Under the pieces are notes generated by a model. The model worked only from the letters and a program-made list of their open reading frames with translations, was not told where the DNA came from and searched no databases. From Alkalihalobacillus pseudalcaliphilus (lineage in GTDB: Bacteria; Bacillota; Bacilli; Bacillales; Bacillaceae_D): DNA of 50,263 nucleotides. The translations under genes were made by a program, and so were the position numbers. The DNA lies in the NCBI GenBank assembly GCA_001038565.1, contig LFJO01000001.1:491079-541341 (forward strand), in the 5' to 3' direction. This document shows positions 25,161 through 33,225 of the stretch, one piece after another; position 1 is the stretch's first letter; the number at the start of each line of letters is the position of its first letter.

Positions 25161-26189
25161 ATGAGACGCTTAATGATTGTGGGAATTATTTTTTGTGTGG
25201 CGGTTCTTTTAGTACCAACGATGCTTGTTTTAGGAGGGTCAAATTCCTCAAATGAAGCATTAAACAACTTACAAGCTGAACCAGAAACAACCTCATATAA
25301 CAGTGAAACGAATGATTATCAAAGTGAAGAAGATGTCCATGTCGCTGTTTATAGAAGTGCCACCTCTGAGGTTGATGAAATCCCATTAGAAGAATATGTC
25401 ATCGGGGTTGTTGGTTCTGAAATGCATGCATCTTTTGAATTAGAGGCTTTAAAAGCACAGGCGTTAGCTGCTCGTACCTTTGTTTTACAATACTTATTGA
25501 ATCAAGAAAACTTAGAAGTACCAAATGGAGCACATGTGACCGATACGACCGACTATCAAGTGTATAAGGACGAAGCACAGCTAAAGGAAAAATGGGGAAA
25601 AGATTATGAGCAGAACTATGCGAAGGTCAAAGAGGCAGTCCTATCAACAAAGGGAGAAATTTTAACGTATAATGAGCAACCGATCTCGGCCCAATTTTTC
25701 TCTACGAGTAACGGCTATACCGAGAACTCTGAGGATTACTACAAATATGAGACACCTTATTTAAAAAGTGTAGCAAGCCCGTGGGATCAAGCTTCACCAC
25801 GTTTTACAGGAGAAACAAGAATGCCGGTAACGGACTTTGAAGCAAAGCTACAAGTAACATTGCCAGATGACGGAACGGTCGGCACAATCTTATCGCGGAC
25901 AGAAACTGGCCGAGTTGCCTCTGTAAATATTAATGGCAAAGAAAAATCGGGTAGAGAGGTTAGAGAAAGCTTAGGCTTAGACTCCTCTGATTTCCAATGG
26001 CAAAGACAGGGCAATGAAGTAATTATTCAAACAAAAGGCTGGGGCCACGGCGTCGGGATGAGCCAATATGGAGCGAATGGTATGGCTCTAGAAGGAAAAA
26101 ACTATGATGAAATCGTCAAATATTATTACCAAGATATATCGATTCAAGAATCAGAACCGCTGTTAGAAAAACACCTTGCCAAAAAATAA
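25161..26189 (+). CDS. spoIID: Stage II sporulation protein D
   Basis: SpoIID is a mother-cell lytic transglycosylase that acts with SpoIIM and SpoIIP to drive engulfment. The 342-residue chain has an N-terminal membrane anchor (about 4-25), the catalytic region around LEEYVIGVVGSEMHASFELE with its active Glu near residue 88, AQALAARTFVLQY, and the conserved C-terminal segment TKGWGHGVGMSQYGANGMA. TAAAGGAG precedes the ATG. It follows murA as in B. subtilis, and the next sporulation gene spoIIQ lies beyond one minus-strand gene. Confidence 0.96.
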   Translation: MRRLMIVGIIFCVAVLLVPTMLVLGGSNSSNEALNNLQAEPETTSYNSETNDYQSEEDVHVAVYRSATSEVDEIPLEEYVIGVVGSEMHASFELEALKAQALAARTFVLQYLLNQENLEVPNGAHVTDTTDYQVYKDEAQLKEKWGKDYEQNYAKVKEAVLSTKGEILTYNEQPISAQFFSTSNGYTENSEDYYKYETPYLKSVASPWDQASPRFTGETRMPVTDFEAKLQVTLPDDGTVGTILSRTETGRVASVNINGKEKSGREVRESLGLDSSDFQWQRQGNEVIIQTKGWGHGVGMSQYGANGMALEGKNYDEIVKYYYQDISIQESEPLLEKHLAKK

Positions 26190-26200
26190 AAGAAATTCTC

Positions 26201-26235
26201 GCAAACACCTGTCTGAGCTGACAGGTGTTCTTTGC
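26201..26235. terminator. Hairpin between convergent spoIID and the DHFR-like gene
   Basis: ACACCTGTC and GACAGGTGT form a 9-bp stem around TGAGCT. The T tracts are short on both sides, so it may serve both convergent genes. Confidence 0.65.
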
Positions 26236-26825
26236 TATACATAAAGTGGTTTGTAACGTAAAAGAAGGTTGCCAGAAGTATGGTCAGTTGGCTGACTTTT
26301 TTGGTCAGCTCCTAATACTCTTGATTCAAGCAGCTGGAGCCGAACACTAGCATCCTTGAAATAAGGCGTACCTTGGCCAAGTAGAATAGGGGTGACAATC
26401 ACATGTAATTCATCTAATAATTGATTTTTTAATAGAGCGTCATTTAATTGGGCACTCGCTAATAAGAGAATATATCCTTTCTTGTCCTCGTTTTTTAAAT
26501 CGTAAATACGAATGTATAAGCCCTCGTTTATAATCTCGGTTTGAAGCCAATTTGAATCTTTCATCGTATGTGAGGCAACGATCTTAGGGGTTTGGTTCAT
26601 ATAGTTAGCGGTTTTAGGAAATAGAGAATACGCGTGATCAGTTGGCCAAAAAGAAGCCATATGTTCATAGGTCTTTCTTCCAAATAATAGATAATCTGTT
26701 TGATGCAGCAATTCTTCACTATATTGATGATAGGATTGATCGACATGATGCCAATCTAAGCGTTGTTTGGCGTCTTCAAAATAGCCGTCAACACTCAGCA
26801 TGACTTGAGCAATAACCTTCCTCAT
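26235..26825 (-). CDS. Dihydrofolate-reductase-like (RibD C-terminal) family protein
   Basis: This 196-residue protein of the RibD C-terminal/DHFR-like superfamily resembles the YwjB/YyaP group. Visible landmarks are KVIAQVMLSVDGYFED at the N terminus, LLFGRKTYEHMASFWP, the central ILLLASAQLNDALLKN and ELHVIVTPILLGQGTPYF. It probably binds NADPH, but its substrate is unknown and it should not be called a folate enzyme. The start at 26825 has AGAGGTG upstream; an in-frame ATG seven codons earlier (26846) overlaps that site. It is the only minus-strand gene among the sporulation genes here, so probably inserted. Confidence 0.85.
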   Translation of the reverse strand: MRKVIAQVMLSVDGYFEDAKQRLDWHHVDQSYHQYSEELLHQTDYLLFGRKTYEHMASFWPTDHAYSLFPKTANYMNQTPKIVASHTMKDSNWLQTEIINEGLYIRIYDLKNEDKKGYILLLASAQLNDALLKNQLLDELHVIVTPILLGQGTPYFKDASVRLQLLESRVLGADQKSQPTDHTSGNLLLRYKPLYV

Positions 26826-26977
26826 CTTCTCACCTCTTGTTCTCATACTTCTTCTAAACTAGTTCGCTACCTTTTAGAAAAAACCTTTTCATATCAATAA
26901 AACTTGGCTTTTTTTCATAAAGATGCATAAAAAAGACGCCTTTGTCGAAAAATAATCGAAAAAATTTTTTGAAAGAT

Positions 26978-27006
26978 GTATACAAACCTCTTAATCTGAT
27001 CAAACT
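26978..27006 (+). promoter_or_regulatory. Sigma-F promoter of spoIIQ
   Basis: GTATA (26978-26982), 15 bases, then GATCAAACT fits the forespore consensus GTATA-N15-GGnnAnnnT with one mismatch. spoIIQ is a classic sigma-F gene, and the leader would be short. Confidence 0.6.
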
Positions 27007-27027
27007 GATTGCTGAGGTGATGAAACA

Positions 27028-27957
27028 ATGAGAGAAGACGAAAACAAACGTACTTCGAAAACTGAAGAAAAATCATTGAGTGTGCAACTTAAACGTCTTA
27101 TGAGAAAACGTTGGCTTGCTCCCGCATTATATTTAATCGTAGCAGCCGGAATTCTAAGTGCAGTTTTTATTTTAAATGGTCAACAAGATTCTACTAATCC
27201 AAATCAAGATGGTGAAGTGGAAGTCAACGATCCTAATTTAGCTTATGACGAGGAAGCTGTAGAAGCGGCAGTAGCCAAAGAACTTCTAAAAATGCCAGCG
27301 GATGAGTCAAAGGTTGAATTAGTAGGTATGTTCTATGACCATAACGGTACATCAGAAGAAAAGCAAGCAGCTCTAGTAAGCTATAATAGTTCATTCCATC
27401 AAAATTTTGGATTGGATTATGCAATGCCAAATAAAGAAGATTCATTTGACGTCTCTTCCGCTTTAACGGGAACAGTAGTCAAAGCTGAAAAACAACCAAT
27501 CTTTGGTTATGTTGTAGAGTTAGAGCATGGTGATGGTTTAGTTACGTATTATCACAGTCTAGCGAATCTTGAAGTAGAAGTGGGAGATACCGTTGAACAA
27601 GGCGATGTACTTGGACAAGCAGGTAGAAATGAGTACAACAAGGATGCAGGTGTCCACGTACACTTTGAAGTCCGTCATGATGGCGTTCCTATTAATCCGA
27701 CTGAACTTTTTGAGCAGCCAGTAGATGCAATCTTTGATGTTATCAAAGCAGCAGCTGAGGTAGATGAAGAGGAAGGTAAAGAGGAAGAGCCAACAGAAGG
27801 TTCGGAATCTACTGAAGTAACACCAGAATCTACGGATGCTTCTAGTTCTGAAGATGATAAAGAAGCAGACAAAGAAGATGACAGTGAAGACAAAGACAGT
27901 GATGCGAATGAAGATGAAGCAAGCGAAACTTTAGGTAGTGTCACTTATCAAATTTAA
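27028..27957 (+). CDS. spoIIQ: Stage II sporulation protein Q
   Basis: SpoIIQ is the forespore half of the channel that joins SpoIIIAH across the septum during engulfment. The 309-residue chain has a short cytoplasmic stretch, one membrane helix (about 35-53) and a LytM/M23 domain (about 115-235). The second zinc motif is intact (HVHFEVRHDG) and the Asp of the first motif is present in NFGLDYAM, but the first histidine is replaced by Asn. It is therefore probably catalytically dead, as in B. subtilis. The last ~70 residues are a highly acidic Glu/Asp/Ser tail. GAGGTGATG is the ribosome site. Confidence 0.95.
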   Translation: MREDENKRTSKTEEKSLSVQLKRLMRKRWLAPALYLIVAAGILSAVFILNGQQDSTNPNQDGEVEVNDPNLAYDEEAVEAAVAKELLKMPADESKVELVGMFYDHNGTSEEKQAALVSYNSSFHQNFGLDYAMPNKEDSFDVSSALTGTVVKAEKQPIFGYVVELEHGDGLVTYYHSLANLEVEVGDTVEQGDVLGQAGRNEYNKDAGVHVHFEVRHDGVPINPTELFEQPVDAIFDVIKAAAEVDEEEGKEEEPTEGSESTEVTPESTDASSSEDDKEADKEDDSEDKDSDANEDEASETLGSVTYQI

Positions 27958-28316
27958 TAACCTTTACTTTTAAATAGTCATAGTCTTAACGCGGCGAGTG
28001 AAACAAAAGGGTTTGACAAATTCACAAACAAAAAAATAGCAAAAGCAAGTAACATATAGAAATCTCATCCCTACTAGTTGTAGATGGTAGTAACAACGTT
28101 AACGACCGAGTAACAATCGCAAAACTAAGGTGAAATTTAGGCGGGAACTCAAGCGGAAACTTAAGGTTAAACTAGAACTTAAGCGGAAACTTAAGCGAAA
28201 ACAAAGCTTAAGCTAAAACCTAAGCGTGTAAATGGAAGGCTGGAACGTCAAACAGGTTTGAGATGAAGATGGAATATAATCATGAAGCCGAGTAAGACGA
28301 TGTGTTTAATGTAAAA

Positions 28317-28369
28317 TAAAAGCTGTATGAGAAGGGTTGCCTTCTTGTACGGCTTTTTTATTTTTTTTT
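28317..28369 (+). terminator. Strong terminator 360 bases after spoIIQ
   Basis: AAAGCTGTATGAGAAGG pairs with CCTTCTTGTACGGCTTT around GTTG and is followed by a very long T tract. It ends either a long spoIIQ 3' region or a separate small RNA in 27958-28316, where no ORF is credible. Confidence 0.85.
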
Positions 28370-28604
28370 GTGAGAGGGGTGAATGAGGTGGGAAGGATGG
28401 GGATGCGTGAGGAAAGGAGTGTGAGTGAGAGAAGCGTGAGGAAGCTGGGGCGGGGAGTGCGGTGGTGTGAGCGGGTGGAAGAGAGAGGAAGTCTAAGTAA
28501 TAGCTGAATCGCGACACATGGGGGCTGGGAGGTGAGGTGAAAAAGCGTGAGGAAGATCGAAGAATCCGAGCAAAGGTAGGCTTAGATGCGGAAAAGTGGA
28601 GAAG
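28370..28604 (+). repeat. G-rich degenerate repeat tract
   Basis: The tract is dense in GTGAGGAAG, GGTGGGAAGG and similar words with no clear period. It lies directly before arrays J and G. It looks like decayed repeat units rather than coding DNA; the minus-strand open frames across it are low-complexity. Confidence 0.45.
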
Positions 28605-28735
28605 TAGCAACACCAGATGCGGGAAAGGGCTCTAATGTTGTAGGGGAAGCGTGGAAGTAACAACACATCGAGTGAAAAAAGGCAGAGTTGTTGTAGGAGA
28701 AGGCAAGAAGTAGCAACATCAGCGAGCAAACGCTG
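28605..28735 (+). repeat. Repeat locus J, 53-bp period (GTTGTAGG family)
   Basis: GTTGTAGG starts at 28637 and 28690, 53 bp apart. ACAAC and GTTGT arms face each other across a segment containing GTGAAAAAAGGCAGAG. The last unit runs in register into array G. Confidence 0.7.
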
Positions 28736-29095
28736 AATCACGGGGTTGCGAGCTGGAAAAGGAAGAGGAAGCCCGAGCAAACGCCGAATCACGGGGTTGC
28801 GAGCTGGAAAAGGGAGAGGAAGCCCGAGTAAACGCCGAATCACGGGGTTGCGAGCTGGAAAAGGAAGAGGAAGAGGAAGCCCGAGCAAACGCTGAATCAC
28901 GGGGTTGCGAGCTGAAAAAGGAAGAGGAAGCCCGAGTAAACGCCGAATCACGGGGTTGCAAGCTGAAAAAGGGAGGAAGCCCGAGCAAACGCCGAATCAC
29001 GGGGTTGCGAGCTGAAAAAGGGAGAGGAAGCCCGAGCAAACGCCGAATCACGGGGTTGCGAGCTGGAAAAGGAAGAGGAAGCCCGAGTAAAGGTA
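28735..29095 (+). repeat. Tandem array G2, 7 units of mostly 51 bp
   Basis: CGGGGTTGC cores start at 28741, 28792, 28843, 28900, 28951, 29000 and 29051. The spacings are 51 bp except one of 57 (a six-base AAGAGG duplication) and one of 49. Units are identical in plan to the array at the window start. Because 51 is divisible by three, the minus strand shows 17-residue repeat frames that mimic proteins. Confidence 0.95.
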
Positions 29096-29124
29096 AGATA
29101 TAGGTTGATGAGCTGGATTATTGT

Positions 29125-29260
29125 GCACATACCAGCCCCCCTCTGCTCAAGTAACTGACATGATAGCCCTTATTCGCACACTTACTCCCACGGCCCCCTC
29201 CACACCCCACGGCATACCTCCCCCAAAGGTATACCCCACGTCCCACCCCACCATCGCCAA
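29125..29260 (-). repeat. Inverted, decayed unit of the GTTACT family
   Basis: Read on the minus strand, 29144-29190 contains AGTAAGTGTGCGAATAAGG and ATGTCAGTTACT, matching the unit of the array at 47.2 kb. The rest is C-rich on the plus strand. Repeat orientation therefore flips between array G2 and spoIIID. Confidence 0.6.
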
Positions 29261-29299
29261 GCGAACAAGCTCGAATATAAAAAGAGAGAGCTTGTTCGC
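29261..29299. repeat. Solitary perfect hairpin with 12-bp arms
   Basis: GCGAACAAGCTC (29261-29272) and GAGCTTGTTCGC (29288-29299) pair perfectly around GAATATAAAAAGAGA. The A/G-rich 15-nt loop resembles the linker of the tandem arrays. There is no T run, so it is not a classical terminator. Confidence 0.75.
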
Positions 29300-29420
29300 A
29301 ATATGAAATAACGCAAATTGTATAAAAACAAGTCTTGTCCTGTGAATAAAGTGGTATATCTCATTAGCCAACCTAATAAACTGTACCAATCACTAACACA
29401 GATTTAGGGAGGCGAGTCGT

Positions 29421-29708
29421 GTGCACGATTACATCAAAGAGCGTACTATCAAGATTGGCAGGTATATAGTCGAGTCCCGAAAGACGGTTCGAACGATTGC
29501 AAAGGAGTTCGGTGTCTCGAAAAGTACCGTACACAAGGATTTGACCGAACGGTTGCCGGAGATAAATCCAGACTTAGCAAATGAGGTCAAGGAAATTCTT
29601 GAGTACCACAAGTCTATTCGCCATTTAAGAGGTGGTGAAGCGACGAAGGTCAAATATAAGAAATCGCAAGTCGAACCGATTGAAAAAGTCGTCAAAACTA
29701 GACAATAA
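29421..29708 (+). CDS. spoIIID: Sporulation transcription regulator SpoIIID
   Basis: This is the mother-cell DNA-binding regulator that reshapes the sigma-E regulon. The 95-residue protein has a helix-turn-helix at about 23-42 (TIAKEFGVSKSTVHKDL) and a conserved basic C-terminal part (HKSIRHLRGGEATKVKYKK). It starts at GTG (29421), as usual for this gene, behind GGGAGGCGAG. It lies between spoIIQ and mbl as in B. subtilis. The C-terminal ~15 residues vary between species. Confidence 0.97.
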   Translation: MHDYIKERTIKIGRYIVESRKTVRTIAKEFGVSKSTVHKDLTERLPEINPDLANEVKEILEYHKSIRHLRGGEATKVKYKKSQVEPIEKVVKTRQ

Positions 29709-29816
29709 ATTCCGAAAAAGCTATCCCTGTTAAGCCCTTTTGTGATAAAATTTATTACTAGGTAAATCGTATTCATTATGAATATGATGTTCGGAAAACA
29801 GGGAGGAAAATGAATC

Positions 29817-30821
29817 ATGTTTGGTCGAGATATTGGAATTGATTTAGGAACCGCAAACGTACTAATTTATGTAAAAGGTAATGGTATTGTACTTGATGAA
29901 CCGTCCGTAGTCGCAGTAGAAACTTCAACGAATCGTGTCCTAGCAGTAGGGGATGAAGCATTCCGTATGGTCGGCCGTACACCAGGAAATATTGTTGCTG
30001 TTCGTCCAATGAGAGATGGGGTCATTGCAGATTTTGAATTAACAGAATCGATGTTAAAGCACTTCCTTAATAAAATTAAACTGAAAAGTGTTTTTTCTAA
30101 ACCAAGAATTCTGATTTGTTGCCCAACTAATATTACGTCAGTTGAACAAAAAGCCATTCGTCAAGCAGCAGAAAAGAGCGGTGGCAAAAATGTGTACTTA
30201 GAAGAAGAACCTAAGGTAGCCGCAATCGGTGCTGGAATGGATATATTTCAGCCAAGCGGAAACATGGTCGTTGATATAGGCGGTGGAACAACCGATGTTG
30301 CCGTTCTCTCTATGGGAGATATCGTCACCGCCTCTTCGATCAAGGTTGCTGGAGATCGTTTTGATCAAGATATTCTTACGTATGTAAAAAAGAAATACAA
30401 ACTGTTGATCGGGGAAAGAACAGCAGAAAATATCAAAAAGGAAGTAGCAACAGTGTTTCCAGGTGCACGTAGTGAAGAGATTGATATCCGAGGTCGTGAT
30501 ATGGTAAGCGGTTTACCAAGAACGATATCAGTCAATTCGGACGAAATCCAAGAGGCATTACAAGAATCGGTATCGGTCATTGTACAAGCTTCTAAGCAAG
30601 TACTTGAGCAAACTCCTCCAGAGCTTTCAGCAGATATTATCGACCGAGGGGTTATTTTAACAGGCGGTGGAGCATTATTGCACGGAATCGACTTATTGCT
30701 CGCTGATCAACTAAAAGTACCAGTTCTTATCGCGGACGAGCCTATGCATTGCGTAGCGAAGGGAACGGGCATCATTTTAGAAAACCTCGACAAAATGTCG
30801 AAAAAACGAGTCCAAATATAA
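29817..30821 (+). CDS. mbl: MreB-like cell-shape protein Mbl
   Basis: This bacterial actin homologue guides lateral-wall synthesis as membrane-bound filaments. The 334-residue chain has the actin phosphate loops (DIGIDLGTANVLIYVKG at the N terminus and VVDIGGGTTDVAVLS in the middle) and the adenosine segment GVILTGGGALLHGIDLL. The position directly after spoIIID identifies it as Mbl rather than MreB or MreBH. GGGAGG lies before the ATG. Confidence 0.96.
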   Translation: MFGRDIGIDLGTANVLIYVKGNGIVLDEPSVVAVETSTNRVLAVGDEAFRMVGRTPGNIVAVRPMRDGVIADFELTESMLKHFLNKIKLKSVFSKPRILICCPTNITSVEQKAIRQAAEKSGGKNVYLEEEPKVAAIGAGMDIFQPSGNMVVDIGGGTTDVAVLSMGDIVTASSIKVAGDRFDQDILTYVKKKYKLLIGERTAENIKKEVATVFPGARSEEIDIRGRDMVSGLPRTISVNSDEIQEALQESVSVIVQASKQVLEQTPPELSADIIDRGVILTGGGALLHGIDLLLADQLKVPVLIADEPMHCVAKGTGIILENLDKMSKKRVQI

Positions 30822-30916
30822 TATCAGTATTTTCTAATGTTTGAGGTCGTCAAATTTTGATATTGAATGAACCTGAACAACCTAGATCAATCCAAAAAGA
30901 AGTAGCATCATATATA

Positions 30917-30950
30917 AAAGGAGCATGTCCAACACTGGTCATGCTTTTCC
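30917..30950 (+). terminator. Possible terminator after mbl
   Basis: AGCATG and CATGCT, extended by AAAAG/CTTTT with a bulge, form a short stem; the following T run is weak. Confidence 0.45.
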
Positions 30951-31023
30951 GTCCATTTACATTTCCGTCCTACCCCATATAAGTCCTTAGCATTTAACAG
31001 TAGTATCAGAACGTTCTTTTTTA

Positions 31024-31290
31024 GGGTGAGTGCTGGATTCGACAGGACTATGAAGGGCCGACAGGTTGTGCCTGGAAGTTAGCTGGTCACTCAACTTGTA
31101 AAGATGACCTTATTAGATATTGCTCCTTTTTGTTCGTGCGACTCCTAATACTAAGCGAGTTGTAAACGACGAGGCAAATGTTTAAAAATTCATCATTGTT
31201 GGTGGGGAAGTGAATTAGGCTGCACCACGGAAGATTAGGATGAAAGATCGGACGAGCATTGGCAGCAACTTTTTATAAAAAAAGACCTAA
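31024..31290 (+). ncRNA. Candidate structured RNA with a tmRNA-like 5' signature
   Basis: The segment begins GGGTGAG, then TGCT, then GGATTCGACAGG. That is the same 7 + 4 + 12 layout as the 5' end of a bacterial tmRNA (acceptor strand, spacer, conserved GGATTCGACAGG). Local helices are visible: CAGG/CCTG near 31062-31073 and GGTCA/TGACC near 31085-31109. However, I find no matching acceptor 3' strand, T arm, CCA end or Ala-rich tag frame. It may be a remnant or an unrelated RNA. There is no ORF here. Confidence 0.35.
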
Positions 31291-31327
31291 TTTCTATGTG
31301 AATATGATTTTGACAAGCAAATGAACA

Positions 31328-31353
31328 GAAAAAATGGACGATTAATCCGATAT
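31328..31353 (+). promoter_or_regulatory. Candidate sigma-D promoter of flhO-flhP
   Basis: GAAA followed at 14 bases by TCCGATAT approximates the motility consensus TAAA-N15-GCCGATAT, about 50 bases before flhO. flhO and flhP are sigma-D dependent in B. subtilis. Confidence 0.5.
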
Positions 31354-31403
31354 ATACATAGTAGTAATTTTTCGATGAACTCAAAGAGGATGGAGGTGTA
31401 AGG

Positions 31404-32234
31404 ATGCTAAGAGGTATGTATGGAGCGGCTGCAGGTATGATAGCTCAACAGCAACGTCAAGAGATGTTAACGAATAATTTAGCGAACGTGCAAACAGCAG
31501 GGTTTAAAGCAGACCAGGCTACCATTCGATCGTTTCCGAATATGATGCTTAAAGCGATGAATACGGGAGAGGGACCGGTAAAGCAAAATCCTACAATTGG
31601 CTCCATAGCGACGGGTGTCTATATGCAAGAGCAAGTTCCGAACTTCAAACAGGGTGATTTAAACCAAACAGGTAATCCGACTGATTTAGCGTTACTACAA
31701 GGCGTGTTGCCAGAGGGTGAAGACGGTGCCCAAGGTTCTTTATTTTTTACTGTTACCGGCGATGATGGTGCTGTACGATATACACGAAATGGTCAATTTA
31801 CGGTCGACGGTGCAGGCATGTTAACAACGGCAGCTGGTCACCGCGTTTTGGATACGGATGGAAATGAAATTGAAGTGGGCAGTACTTTTTTCAATGTGAA
31901 TGAGAATGGCGTTATCTCATCATCTGAAGGTGAAATTCTTGGACAAGTTGGCGTTGTGTACGTAGCTAACCCGCTCGAATTACGAAGAGAAGGAAGTGGC
32001 TTACTCGCTTATGATGGAGAAGAAGCTGAAGCAGGCTTTCCTCAAGCGGTTGGGTTAGATGGAGTCACCTACCAAATTCAACAAGGTTTTGTGGAAAGGT
32101 CGAATGTTGATGCGACAGAAACCATGGCAGAAATGATGAATGCATATCGTGCCTTTGAAGCGAACCAGCGTGTTCTTCAAGCATATGACCAAAGCTTACA
32201 AAAAGCCGTCAATGAAATCGGACGCCTTGGCTAA
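31404..32234 (+). CDS. flhO: Flagellar hook-basal body rod protein FlhO
   Basis: This 276-residue FlgG/FlgF-type axial rod protein carries the two conserved ends of the family: the N-terminal MLRGMYGAAAGMIAQQQRQE with NNLANVQTAGFK, and the C-terminal FVERSNVDATETMAEMMNAY with FEANQRVLQAYDQ, which form the coiled rod core. It has no signal peptide, as expected for type III flagellar export. It follows mbl and pairs with flhP, the B. subtilis arrangement that places rod genes outside the main fla/che operon. GGATGGAGGTG precedes the ATG. Confidence 0.94.
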   Translation: MLRGMYGAAAGMIAQQQRQEMLTNNLANVQTAGFKADQATIRSFPNMMLKAMNTGEGPVKQNPTIGSIATGVYMQEQVPNFKQGDLNQTGNPTDLALLQGVLPEGEDGAQGSLFFTVTGDDGAVRYTRNGQFTVDGAGMLTTAAGHRVLDTDGNEIEVGSTFFNVNENGVISSSEGEILGQVGVVYVANPLELRREGSGLLAYDGEEAEAGFPQAVGLDGVTYQIQQGFVERSNVDATETMAEMMNAYRAFEANQRVLQAYDQSLQKAVNEIGRLG

Positions 32235-32350
32235 TGAGTGCAACATGACACCACGAACAAAAAAGTGGGCGTATAAGGATGAAGGAGCATAGGCTCAAGC
32301 AAATGTTCATTAATCCATATCACAAAAAAATTAAGAAGGTGGTGAAGAAA

Positions 32351-33190
32351 TTGAACCGAGCGATGATTACAGCTAGTGTAACGATGAATCAAATTCAAAG
32401 TCAGATAGATAGTATTTCTCACAATATGGCTAATAGTCAAACGGTTGGATATAAACGAAGAGAATCGGCTTTTCACGATTTACTTTCCCAGCAGCTTCAT
32501 AGCCAATCGAATCCACAAATGGAAGTCGGCAGATTAACGCCGCTTGGCCTTCAAGTTGGGAGCGGAGCAAAAATAGCGCAAACCGTCCTACAGTTTGAAC
32601 AAGGCTCTTTGCAAACCACAGGTCGCGAATTAGATTTTGCCTTAACGACGGCGAACCACTTTTTCCGAATTGAGTCCTCAGACGGTGCGGGGACAGAAGA
32701 AAGGTTAACAAGGGCAGGTAATTTCTATATTACTGCTAATAGTGAAAATCCAGAGCAATTAACACTTGTGACGGCAAACGGTGATTATCTACTCGATAAT
32801 AATGGAGAAAGAATGATAATCCCTGAGGACTTCACATCTTTCCAACTACAAGATGGACAGCTTTTTGTAACGATGCAAGATGGAAGCTTAGAAAATATCG
32901 GGACATTGGGTATTAGACAAGTACATAATCCACAAGCACTTGTGCCAGCTGGCGAAAATCAATTTGCACTTGCTGATTTGGAAGCATTAGGTTATGCTGA
33001 AGCAGATATAGTTGAAGATGTTGGCGTAGCAGAAATCGCCGTTTTACAAAAAACGTTAGAAAGCTCGAATGTAGATATGGCTAAAGAGATGAGTGACTTA
33101 TTAGTGGCTCAAAGACACTATCAGTTCAACTCAAGAGCAATCTCAATGGCCGATCAAATGTCTGGTCTAGTTAATGGTATTCGAGGTTAA
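32351..33190 (+). CDS. flhP: Flagellar hook-basal body rod protein FlhP
   Basis: The second distal-rod protein of about 279 residues has the N-terminal rod motif QSQIDSISHNMANSQTVGYK and the C-terminal LESSNVDMAKEMSDLLVAQR with NSRAISMADQMSGLV. I start at the TTG at 32351, directly behind AAGGTGGTG. The open frame begins 24 codons earlier (32279), but those residues (basic, Lys-rich) have no rod-protein counterpart that I recognise. It is probably co-transcribed with flhO. Confidence 0.92.
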   Translation: MNRAMITASVTMNQIQSQIDSISHNMANSQTVGYKRRESAFHDLLSQQLHSQSNPQMEVGRLTPLGLQVGSGAKIAQTVLQFEQGSLQTTGRELDFALTTANHFFRIESSDGAGTEERLTRAGNFYITANSENPEQLTLVTANGDYLLDNNGERMIIPEDFTSFQLQDGQLFVTMQDGSLENIGTLGIRQVHNPQALVPAGENQFALADLEALGYAEADIVEDVGVAEIAVLQKTLESSNVDMAKEMSDLLVAQRHYQFNSRAISMADQMSGLVNGIRG

Positions 33191-33225
33191 TGATTGTGGA
33201 ATCTGATTAGTTCAAGGAGAAACCA

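Noticed and set aside
28493-29130. Minus-strand repeat-protein genes across array G2
   Set aside because: The frames exist only because the DNA period is 51 bp; they overlap one another in several frames and have no credible ribosome sites.
31024-31290. Genuine functional tmRNA gene
   Set aside because: Only the 5' signature matches; the tag frame, T arm, acceptor 3' strand and CCA were not found, so it is kept only as a candidate structured RNA.
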